Assembly (NCBI GenBank): GCA_902784025.1
Contig: CACZTF010000022.1
Span: 1 to 6,999, forward strand
DNA: 6,999 nucleotides
From: an uncultured Lachnospiraceae bacterium
Lineage (GTDB): Bacteria > Bacillota > Clostridia > Lachnospirales > Lachnospiraceae
Direction: 5' to 3'
Program-made: the position numbers and the translations under genes
The notes under the pieces: model-generated
Databases searched by the model: none
The model's input: the letters and a program-made list of their open reading frames with translations, nothing else
What the model was told of the DNA's origin: nothing
Shown: positions 1-5,740 of the stretch, piece by piece
How the letters are laid out: each line of letters begins with the position of its first letter
Numbering within the stretch: the first letter of the stretch is position 1

Positions 1-345
1 TATTCCTCTAAATACGAAACGCATCCCCTTTTTTATGCGTGTTGCCATATACGGCATATTGTACCATTTGCACTTGATCCCATTTCCTTCCCGGTCACAC
101 ACTATGACCGATACAACCGTAAAACGTCCGGCTCTGTATATTCCGGGCTTTCCGGATATGACAGCCTCTATGCTAACTGTACTTCCGACGTGTTCGTTTT
201 TTAACTGCGCAATAAAAACAGGCTTTTCATATACCTCATACCTCCTGGGGTAGAATCTCAAAAGATCCCCTGTATCGTATATTCCAAGCCTGTTAAAAAG
301 GTTTTTTTTCTTTTCTCCCACACCTTTTATATCTGTGATGAGCAT
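1..345 (-). CDS. recG: ATP-dependent DNA helicase RecG, N-terminal part (cut by window edge)
   Basis: RecG is a superfamily 2 helicase that remodels stalled replication forks and branched recombination intermediates in the cytoplasm. Only the first 115 residues are visible; the helicase motor lies beyond the left edge. The visible part fits the N-terminal region leading into the wedge domain: an ITDIKGVGEKK start (residues 3-13), RLGIYDTGDLLRFYPRRYE (19-37), and KWYNMPYM (93-100), which matches the W-[FY]-N-x-P-Y signature of the RecG OB-fold wedge. The start is the ATG whose first base is 345. AAGG (plus positions 352-355) lies 6 bases upstream and overlaps the yloV stop codon, so translational coupling is likely. 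An out-of-frame ATG at 348-350 is not used. Gene order yloU-yloV-recG is standard for Firmicutes and supports the call. The identification relies on the N-terminus and synteny, because no motor motif is in view. Confidence 0.9.
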   Translation of the reverse strand, partial: MLITDIKGVGEKKKNLFNRLGIYDTGDLLRFYPRRYEVYEKPVFIAQLKNEHVGSTVSIEAVISGKPGIYRAGRFTVVSVIVCDREGNGIKCKWYNMPYMATRIKKGMRFVFRGI

Positions 346-353
346 ATCATACC

Positions 354-2009
354 TTATTCTACGGAAACTATATAAAAATATACCGGCTGTCCGCCATTCT
401 GAAGCTCTATCTCTGCTTTAGGGAAACGGTACTTTATCCTTTCCGAAAGAGCTTCTGCTTCTTCTTTCTTTACATCTTCACCATAATAGAGCGAGATGAT
501 CTCTGTATCCTCATCCGTCATCTTATCAAGCATTTCCAAAAGCGATTCTTCCATATCACCGCCTGCTGCTGCAACGCCGTCATCATTTATAGCTATATAG
601 TCACCTTCTTTTATTTCAGTACCGTTTATAGTCCTGTTTTTAACAGCATATGTAACCTGCCCGCTTTTTACCATGGAAATATTTTCAAGCATTCCCGCTT
701 CTATCTGATCAGGATCACCTCCGGGCTCATATGCTACCGTGGCAGAAATACCCTGGGGAACTGTTTTGGTCGGTATCACGACCAGTTTTGTATCCTTACA
801 CAACTCAGCGGCCTGAGTGGCTGCAAGTATGATATTACTGTTATTAGGAAGCACAAATACAGTCTCTGCATTTAATTGTTCTGCTGCATTCAAGATATCA
901 CTTGTGCTTGGATTCATGGTCTGACCGCCCTTTATGATACCACCGGCCCCCATATCCCTGAAGATGTCCTCCAGGCCGTCACCGGCAACAACAGAAAGAA
1001 AAGCTACTTTCTCACGAGTGAGCTCCTCTTCCTGTTTTCTGGCGTTCGCAACATCTTCATCTGAAAAGATCACGTTTTCCTCATGCTCCTCACGCATGTT
1101 ATCTACTTTCATACGAGTCAGCTGGCCATATGTCAGACCTCTTTCGAAAACCTCACCCGGATGATCAGTGTGTACATGTACCTTGACCACATCATCCAAA
1201 GCTACACAAACTACTGAATCGCCAATATCTGTAAGGTACTCCTTAAACTCCAGCTCATCTGTTTCGGAAAACTCTTTTGCAAGCTTAATGATGAACTCAG
1301 TACAGTAACCGTATTTTATGTCTGAACCGCCACCCGGTCCGTCAGCAGGTGCCGCGATATTTGCCTTACCTTCCACCTTAAAATCAGTAGCCTTTCCGGT
1401 AAGTGCTTCATAAAAACCATGAAGGACACAAACAAGGCCCTGACCGCCTGAGTCCACTACCCCGGCTTCCTTAAGAACGGGAAGCATATCGGGTGTTTTA
1501 GACAGTACATATTCCGCATGTTCTATCACACACCGGAGAGCCTCTTCGACATCCGTTGTCTCTCCTGCCAGTTCTCTGGCTTTTTCGGCTATTCCTTTTG
1601 CAACGGTAAGTATCGTCCCTTCTTTGGGCTTCATAACAGCTTTGTATGCTGTCTCACATGCCCTTTGAGAAGCCCTGGCTATCCTTTTTACATCTAACTG
1701 GTCAGCGCCTTCCATCTCTTTGGAAAAGCCTCTGCAGAGCTGGGAAAAGATCACTCCCGAATTCCCTCTTGCCCCTTTTAGCGAGCCTCCGGAAACGGCC
1801 TTTGCAAGTTTTGCAAAAGTAATATCTTTTACCGATTCCACCTCCTGAGCCGCAGACATGATGGTAAGTGTCATATTCGTTCCTGTATCTCCGTCAGGGA
1901 CGGGAAAAACATTCAGATCGTTTATTCTTTCTTTTTGTGATTCCAGTTTGCCCGCACCTGCAATGAACATTTTTGCAGCCATACGCGCATCAATGGTATT
2001 AATCGCCAC
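354..2009 (-). CDS. fakA: DAK2/DhaL-domain fatty acid kinase subunit FakA-like (YloV)
   Basis: This is the ATP-binding kinase subunit that, in studied Firmicutes, phosphorylates fatty acids held by a FakB (DegV-family) partner; the acyl-phosphate enters phospholipid synthesis through PlsX/PlsY. It is a soluble cytoplasmic protein. Using the GTG start it has 551 residues, the usual length. The N-terminal DhaL domain (about 1-200) has the Mg-ATP motif NVFPVPDGDTGTNM at 33-46, with acidic ligands D39 and D41, then GARGNSG at 79-85, PKEGT at 128-132 and GVVDSGGQG at 183-191. The middle domain keeps C236, H278 and H280 (YCTE and VHVHTD), which I believe correspond to the zinc ligands reported for Staphylococcus FakA; that is from memory. 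The DegV-like C-terminal domain (about 334-551) has GGQTMNPST at 361-369 and VLPNNSNI at 386-393. It lies 20 bases after yloU and 8 bases before recG, so it is one operon. No FakB gene is in view. Older annotations call it a dihydroxyacetone kinase-like protein. Confidence 0.93.
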   Translation of the reverse strand: MAINTIDARMAAKMFIAGAGKLESQKERINDLNVFPVPDGDTGTNMTLTIMSAAQEVESVKDITFAKLAKAVSGGSLKGARGNSGVIFSQLCRGFSKEMEGADQLDVKRIARASQRACETAYKAVMKPKEGTILTVAKGIAEKARELAGETTDVEEALRCVIEHAEYVLSKTPDMLPVLKEAGVVDSGGQGLVCVLHGFYEALTGKATDFKVEGKANIAAPADGPGGGSDIKYGYCTEFIIKLAKEFSETDELEFKEYLTDIGDSVVCVALDDVVKVHVHTDHPGEVFERGLTYGQLTRMKVDNMREEHEENVIFSDEDVANARKQEEELTREKVAFLSVVAGDGLEDIFRDMGAGGIIKGGQTMNPSTSDILNAAEQLNAETVFVLPNNSNIILAATQAAELCKDTKLVVIPTKTVPQGISATVAYEPGGDPDQIEAGMLENISMVKSGQVTYAVKNRTINGTEIKEGDYIAINDDGVAAAGGDMEESLLEMLDKMTDEDTEIISLYYGEDVKKEEAEALSERIKYRFPKAEIELQNGGQPVYFYIVSVE

Positions 2010-2014
2010 TTCTT

Positions 2015-2019
2015 CCTCC
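2015..2019 (-). promoter_or_regulatory. Shine-Dalgarno site that sets the yloV start
   Basis: On the minus strand the sequence reads TTGGAGGAAGAAGTG. GGAGG is followed by 5 bases and then GTG at 2009-2007, an ideal spacing. A TTG at 2021-2019 in the same frame would add four residues (M-E-E-E), but it overlaps the GGAGG itself and so has no ribosome binding site. The GTG start also places the DGD motif at D39/D41, close to its position in Staphylococcus FakA. Confidence 0.75.
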
Positions 2020-2029
2020 AATTTCCGTA

Positions 2030-2389
2030 TCAGTCTATTACTCTGACACCTTCCGCAAATACATTAATCTTTTTAATTTCCATACCTGTGGTCTCTGTCA
2101 CTTTGTATTTGACATTTTCTATAAGATTATCTGCCACAGTCATAATACTCACGCCATAGGCTATGATCACATGAAAATCAAGCGTGATCCTGTTATTTTC
2201 ATCTATCCGGACTTTTATACCCCTTGTAAGAGAACTTCCCTTCAGAAGCTTTACGATACCGTCAGTCATGCTTACCGCTGCCATACCAACGATACCGAAA
2301 CACTCCAGAGCCGTAGCTCCCGCATACTGCGCTATAACTTCGGGAGATATGGAAATCCTTCCGAGTTTATTTTTTATACGCCCCTGCAT
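2030..2389 (-). CDS. yloU: Asp23/Gls24 family envelope-stress-response protein (YloU)
   Basis: A small cytosolic protein of the Asp23/Gls24 (DUF322) family. Members are linked to alkaline or cell-envelope stress and, in Staphylococcus, sit beneath the membrane through a partner protein. The role of the YloU branch, always encoded next to yloV, is not settled. The product has 119 residues from the ATG. It shows the family pattern: GRISISPEVIAQYAGATA (10-27), the ECFGIVGM core (29-36), a central hydrophobic strand LDFHVIIAYG, and the C-terminal INVFAEGVRVID (108-119), close to B. subtilis YloU. It has no signal peptide or membrane segment. It is the first gene of the yloU-yloV-recG operon, preceded by a sigma-A promoter with a leader of about 25 bases. 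An in-frame GTG at 2398 would add three residues but overlaps the Shine-Dalgarno site. Confidence 0.9.
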   Translation of the reverse strand: MQGRIKNKLGRISISPEVIAQYAGATALECFGIVGMAAVSMTDGIVKLLKGSSLTRGIKVRIDENNRITLDFHVIIAYGVSIMTVADNLIENVKYKVTETTGMEIKKINVFAEGVRVID

Positions 2390-2397
2390 ATATGCCA

Positions 2398-2403
2398 CTC
2401 CTT
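2398..2403 (-). promoter_or_regulatory. Shine-Dalgarno site of yloU
   Basis: AAGGAG on the minus strand is followed by 8 bases (TGGCATAT) and then ATG at 2389-2387. The GTG that opens the longest frame (2398-2396) begins with the last G of this AAGGAG, so it cannot be served by it. This supports the ATG as the start. Confidence 0.75.
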
Positions 2404-2420
2404 CATTTATGATTTTGTCA

Positions 2421-2449
2421 ATTATACTATTACACGGTGCTAATTACAA
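2421..2449 (-). promoter_or_regulatory. Sigma-A-type promoter for yloU-yloV-recG
   Basis: On the minus strand a -35 box TTGTAA (plus 2444-2449, 4 of 6 consensus bases) is separated by exactly 17 bases from a perfect -10 box TATAAT (plus 2421-2426). Transcription should begin near 2414, giving an untranslated leader of about 25 bases before the yloU ATG. It lies between the terminator of the upstream MATE gene and yloU, which is where an operon promoter is expected. Confidence 0.75.
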
Positions 2450-2496
2450 GTACAGAGGGGGATCGTTATTTTAAAAAAGTTGTGAATCCTTGACCG

Positions 2497-2529
2497 AAAA
2501 GACCCCGCTGCTATGATCGCAGCGGGGTC
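2497..2529 (-). terminator. Intrinsic terminator of the MATE gene
   Basis: A perfect 11-bp inverted repeat (GACCCCGCTGC at 2501-2511, GCAGCGGGGTC at 2519-2529) with a 7-base loop lies 22 bases past the MATE stop codon. On the minus strand the GC-rich stem is followed by TTTT (plus 2497-2500) and then CGG, so the U-tract is short. On the plus strand no T-run follows, so it is directional for leftward transcription. It isolates the MATE gene from the yloU operon. Confidence 0.85.
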
Positions 2530-2551
2530 AGGCAATGAAAAATATCTGTCT

Positions 2552-3988
2552 TTACCTTCCCGATGAGGCTTTTCTGACTACCTTTAGCTCAGGTTTTTCC
2601 GGTTTTTCTTTTTTTACAACATGAACGTCGCGTATTTTTTTCCATATTATATAATATGTGATAGTGGCACTGAGCCAGGTGATAGGGAACACACTTGCTA
2701 CCCATGATATGTTCATTATTCCCAATGCGCTGTAAAGAGCCAGAAGTCCTGCTCTTGCCGCAGCATAGTTGATCAATGCAACTACCATTGCAGTCTTAGT
2801 CTTGCCATAGCTTCTTATCGCATTTGACAAGACCTCAAGTATAACATATATGAAATACGGAAAGGCTGTTACATAGAATATCTTCATACCCTCGCTGATA
2901 ACCTCCGGCTTGGGGTTAAAAACCGCATAAGCATAATTCCCGAAAAAGAACATGACCGTACTTATGGCAAGCACCAGAGGAACGCCAATCTTTATACAAG
3001 CCATTACAGCCGGACGAATCCTCTCATACTTCTTTGCACCCAGATCCTGTCCCACCATGAACATAGCAGCCTGTCCCAGGGACATGATAGGATAATACAT
3101 AAACAATTCAATCTTAAAGTAAGCCGTAAAAGCAGAGATGCTGTCAACTCCCAAAAGATTGATATTTGCCTGTATAAAAATATTTGACAGAGTCACCAGC
3201 ATACTTTGAAAACCAACCGGAAGTCCCAGGGAAAAGATCCTGGCTACCAAAGCTTTATTTGTAGAAGGCACATCAGCCTCATCTACTTTTCCCTGAATTC
3301 CCTGCTCTATTGTTTTTTCCCGCTCTGTACGCTCTGTTTTTGAAAAATAAATGTATGTTGCTATCGCTGCAAAGGTCTGGGAAATAAGGGATGCAATGGC
3401 TACTCCCACTATCCCGTCGGGCCATACTGCGATAAACAATGCATCCAGTAATACATTCATGCCTCCTGCGATTGTCTGAAAGATCATGGGTATCGTGGAA
3501 TTACCTTTACCTCTCAAAACACCTGCAGTCATATTAAAAAGCATCATAGGTACCAGACTGGGAAAATAAACCTGTATGTATCTTGTAGCAAGACCCAGGA
3601 TCTCTTCAGGCGTCTGCATTATGATCAGCATTGGACGTGAAAAAATAACACCTGCCAATGTAAGCGCCCCGCCGAAAACCAGAGATAACATCAGGACGAC
3701 ACTTCCGATACGACGCTGAGCATCTCTGTCCTTTGCTCCGTAGGCTTTTGAAAACATTATTCCTGTTCCCACTGAAAGACCTCCGCAAAGACCTATAGCA
3801 AGGACCACTATCAGATTGCTGGCCCCTATTGCAGCCGCTGCATCATTTCCAAGCTTCTGACCTGCAAAAATAAGATCAGCCGAACTGTATGCCTGCTGAA
3901 TAAGATATGCGCCTATGATGGGCAGAATAAATTTTATTATCTTGCCCATTATAGGGCCTTCTGTAAAATCTATCTCTGTACGTCTCAT
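2552..3988 (-). CDS. MATE family efflux transporter
   Basis: An integral membrane protein of the multidrug and toxin extrusion (MATE) family, which exports cationic drugs or metabolites by Na+ or H+ antiport. At 478 residues it is near the usual length of about 450. It begins with the typical clostridial DFTEGPI (7-13), followed by two homologous six-helix halves. Family features include ILPIIGAYLIQQAYSSADL (21-39), GLCGGLSVGTGIMFSKAYGAKD (67-88), AGVLRGKGNSTIPM (155-168) in the first half, and GLPVGFQSM (255-263) and MVGQDLGAKKYERI (311-324) in the second. A charged loop (about 215-245) joins the halves, and a lysine-rich tail (about 450-478) should face the cytoplasm. The ATG at 3988 has GGGG 8 bases upstream, a modest Shine-Dalgarno site. 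It has its own promoter, a candidate palindromic operator and a terminator, so it is probably monocistronic and inducible. The substrate cannot be told from sequence. Confidence 0.92.
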   Translation of the reverse strand: MRRTEIDFTEGPIMGKIIKFILPIIGAYLIQQAYSSADLIFAGQKLGNDAAAAIGASNLIVVLAIGLCGGLSVGTGIMFSKAYGAKDRDAQRRIGSVVLMLSLVFGGALTLAGVIFSRPMLIIMQTPEEILGLATRYIQVYFPSLVPMMLFNMTAGVLRGKGNSTIPMIFQTIAGGMNVLLDALFIAVWPDGIVGVAIASLISQTFAAIATYIYFSKTERTEREKTIEQGIQGKVDEADVPSTNKALVARIFSLGLPVGFQSMLVTLSNIFIQANINLLGVDSISAFTAYFKIELFMYYPIMSLGQAAMFMVGQDLGAKKYERIRPAVMACIKIGVPLVLAISTVMFFFGNYAYAVFNPKPEVISEGMKIFYVTAFPYFIYVILEVLSNAIRSYGKTKTAMVVALINYAAARAGLLALYSALGIMNISWVASVFPITWLSATITYYIIWKKIRDVHVVKKEKPEKPELKVVRKASSGR

Positions 3989-4006
3989 AATATCATCCCC
4001 GTCAAA

Positions 4007-4028
4007 TATATGAATATGTATTCATATA
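4007..4028. promoter_or_regulatory. Candidate operator: inverted repeat over the MATE promoter
   Basis: A perfect 10-bp inverted repeat, TATATGAATA (4007-4016) and TATTCATATA (4019-4028), is separated by 2 bases. It overlaps the -10 box (4026-4031) and covers the expected transcription start near 4019. Because only one arm would be transcribed, it is better read as a DNA site for a dimeric repressor than as an RNA hairpin. AT-rich palindromes of this size are typical of MarR- and TetR-type regulators that control efflux pumps. No such regulator gene is in the window, so the binding protein is unknown. Confidence 0.6.
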
Positions 4029-4054
4029 ATACTCCAAAACAAATGACCTTGCAA
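4026..4054 (-). promoter_or_regulatory. Sigma-A-type promoter of the MATE gene
   Basis: On the minus strand a -35 box TTGCAA (plus 4049-4054, 4 of 6 consensus bases), a 17-base spacer and a -10 box TATTAT (plus 4026-4031, 5 of 6) point to a start near 4019, giving a leader of about 30 bases. The palindrome at 4007-4028 overlaps the -10 box, and the probable methyltransferase terminator overlaps the -35 box. Confidence 0.6.
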
Positions 4055-4080
4055 CCCCTGATACGGGATTATGGTCATCT
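4036..4080 (-). terminator. Probable terminator of the double methyltransferase gene
   Basis: On the minus strand, about 60 bases past the methyltransferase stop, AGATGACC (plus 4073-4080) can pair with GGTCATTT (4041-4048), allowing one G-U. Inside it AATCCC (4065-4070) can pair with GGGGTT (4053-4058), with one G-U, around a 6-base loop. An internal loop of 2 and 4 bases separates the two stems. The T-rich stretch TTGTTTT (plus 4036-4042) follows. The stem is imperfect, so this is weaker than the terminator at 2497-2529. The element shares bases with the MATE -35 box and spacer. Confidence 0.5.
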
Positions 4081-4140
4081 GTCTATAAAAATGATTATAT
4101 TTCTTATGTCATTCCAAGGTACATTATACGTTGCGATCGT

Positions 4141-5604
4141 TCAGATCCTTTTGGAAACTATCATAAAGTGGGTGTTCCACCCTTCAGCAATGCCGAACTG
4201 TAACAGGTTCTGGGGATAATATATATCTTCTTTTATGATAGCAAAGCCTGCCTCCGGCAATGCCTTTTTATCCCACTCTCCCGGCCTGTTCAGTTTAGAA
4301 AGCGGCAGCTTATATCCGGTGTTGTCACAAAGGCTGTAATCCACCTTCTCCTTGCTTCTCTCGTTGTGGTACTCACCCTTCATGTCATGATACAATTCCC
4401 TGTTTGCATTTTCTTCTTCGTTGAAGTAAAAATAGTACTGATTAGCATCCATATATAGCAGAATACCTCCAGGACGAAGTACACGATGCCACTGCTTAAG
4501 AGCTTCCTCAGGTCTGTCCAGTGCCCAGGTAAGGTTCCTGTTCACTATCATATCAAACGAACCGTCCTCAAAAGGCAGCTCATCCGCCTGTGTCACCACA
4601 TAATCAGCATTCAGACCCCTGCTGCATAAAGTTTCCTTTGCCTTTTTGATCATCTCTGAACACAGATCCATAGCCGTCACATCAAGCCCCAGAGACGCAC
4701 AGGCTGCAGCCATGATACCTGTACCTGTACCTACGTCCAGTACCGTCTTTATATCATCTGTTATAAACGGCCTGATCTTTTCTTTAATGACATCTATCCG
4801 GTCTGAGTCTATCCCTAAAGTCTTTGATCTTTCCTGCCAGTAAGTGTGCATATCCTCAGTAAGCTCTCTTCTTTCTCCCTTTGTGGCACAAATACAGAAG
4901 AGCGGGGATTCTGCATAAAGCTCCTTCTCCCATTCTTCGTAAACATTTCTGCCTACATCCTCTTCCACATCCACATCCATGTCAAGAGATCCCAAAGTCT
5001 TTATATCCCACTGAGGGCGCATAGTGCTTGTCAGCGGTGCAGTTTTAAGGTACTCCATATCACCATTTGAGATTATCTCTTCGGTTCCGTATTTCTTAAA
5101 ATGATCCGCCTCGCGCTGTTTCACTTTTTTGTACAGTTCTTCATCAAAAAAGTGCATGTTCCAGTTCGCATCATATATGATCAGCTTTCCCCCGGGCTTG
5201 AGCACACGCTTAAACTCTGCATAAACCTCCCCCGGATGCTCCAAAGTCCAGGTGACATTTCTGGATATCACCACATCAAAAGAGTCATCCAGAAACTCCA
5301 GACTGTTTATATCCATGTTGATCAGTTCCGGGTCAAGATTTAGTTTTTTTGCATTTTCCCGCGCACAGGAAAGCATGCCTTCAGAGCTGTCGATACCTGT
5401 AACATGATGCCCCATTTCCGTAAGGATACAGGAAAAAAATCCGGGGCCGCATCCGATATCCAGTATACGAAGGCCTTCTCCATCAAGGAGCTTACCTACC
5501 TGTTGTTTCCAGGCATCCTTACGAAATGAATTTAACTCATCCGTAATATAACGGTTATAATTCTCGCCGCTGCTCCAGCGTTTTGCTCTTTCTGCTGCGT
5601 CCAT
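4141..5604 (-). CDS. Tandem (two-domain) class I SAM-dependent methyltransferase
   Basis: The 487-residue protein contains two complete Rossmann-fold methyltransferases of the Methyltransf_11/25 type. Unit 1 (about 1-246) has motif I LDIGCGPGFF (48-57), the acidic ribose ligand D72 in GIDSS, ISRNVTWTLEHP (113-124) and RVLKPGGKLIIYDANW (133-148). Unit 2 (about 247-487) repeats all of these: LDVGTGTGIM (289-298), D313 in AMDLCSEM, NRNLTWALDRP (355-365) and RVLRPGGILLYMDANQYY (374-391). The downstream segments also match (APLTSTMRPQWD at 189-200, LPLSKLNRPGEWD at 433-445), so each half is a full protein. No signal peptide or membrane segment is present, so it should be cytoplasmic. The ATG at 5604 is chosen because GGAGG lies 5 bases before it; the frame stays open for 63 more codons that look noncoding. 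The substrate is unknown. Its neighbour, a peptide/nickel-type binding protein, suggests modification of an imported or secreted small molecule, which is inference only. Confidence 0.88.
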   Translation of the reverse strand: MDAAERAKRWSSGENYNRYITDELNSFRKDAWKQQVGKLLDGEGLRILDIGCGPGFFSCILTEMGHHVTGIDSSEGMLSCARENAKKLNLDPELINMDINSLEFLDDSFDVVISRNVTWTLEHPGEVYAEFKRVLKPGGKLIIYDANWNMHFFDEELYKKVKQREADHFKKYGTEEIISNGDMEYLKTAPLTSTMRPQWDIKTLGSLDMDVDVEEDVGRNVYEEWEKELYAESPLFCICATKGERRELTEDMHTYWQERSKTLGIDSDRIDVIKEKIRPFITDDIKTVLDVGTGTGIMAAACASLGLDVTAMDLCSEMIKKAKETLCSRGLNADYVVTQADELPFEDGSFDMIVNRNLTWALDRPEEALKQWHRVLRPGGILLYMDANQYYFYFNEEENANRELYHDMKGEYHNERSKEKVDYSLCDNTGYKLPLSKLNRPGEWDKKALPEAGFAIIKEDIYYPQNLLQFGIAEGWNTHFMIVSKRI

Positions 5605-5609
5605 AGGTT

Positions 5610-5614
5610 CCTCC
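5610..5614 (-). promoter_or_regulatory. Shine-Dalgarno site of the double methyltransferase
   Basis: GGAGG on the minus strand, followed by 5 bases (AACCT) and ATG at 5604-5602. It fixes the start and excludes the longer open frame that runs upstream to 5793 and overlaps the end of the binding-protein gene. Confidence 0.85.
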
Positions 5615-5640
5615 GTTTTCCGGTAATTACGCTTTGACAA

Positions 5641-5740
5641 ACTCAGTATGCGGACTGTCATGACTTCTGAATAACTTATCTTTACTGAGTCAGTAGAAAG
5701 GTTCGCCATCAAAACATTTACAATAACTCCATTACTCAGT
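5641..5740 (-). repeat. Three copies of ACTGAGT/ACTCAGT in the binding protein-methyltransferase junction
   Basis: On the minus strand ACTGAGT occurs at 5740-5734 (across the end of the binding-protein gene), ACTCAGT at 5690-5684 and ACTGAGT at 5647-5641. The middle copy is part of a perfect 13-bp palindrome TACTGACTCAGTA (5683-5695). Its ACTCAGTA can pair perfectly over 8 bp with TACTGAGT at 5641-5648 across a 34-base loop, or over 7 bp with the upstream copy. No T-run follows, so it is not an ordinary terminator. I found no convincing promoter in this 127-base spacer, so the two genes are probably cotranscribed. Function unknown. Confidence 0.4.

Noticed and set aside
35..253. Plus-strand open frame opposite recG
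   Set aside because: Shadow of recG; no ribosome site or recognisable product, and recG's RecG-type signature is on the minus strand.
2171..2474. Plus-strand open frames of 90-96 codons opposite yloU and its promoter
   Set aside because: They mirror the yloU coding strand, carry no family signature, and the minus-strand gene is clearly the real one.
4088..4116. AATGA...TCATT weak inverted repeat followed by T-rich sequence as a methyltransferase terminator
   Set aside because: The stem is only 5 bp and AT-rich with a long loop; the structure at 4036-4080 is better.
4094..4128. Two further TATAAT hexamers on the minus strand (plus 4094-4099 and 4123-4128)
   Set aside because: Neither has an acceptable -35 box at 16-18 bases; in this AT-rich gap they are likely chance.
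4010..4219. Plus-strand open frame of 69 codons across the MATE promoter region
   Set aside because: It runs antisense into the methyltransferase gene, has no plausible ribosome site or domain, and covers the promoter, palindrome and terminator.
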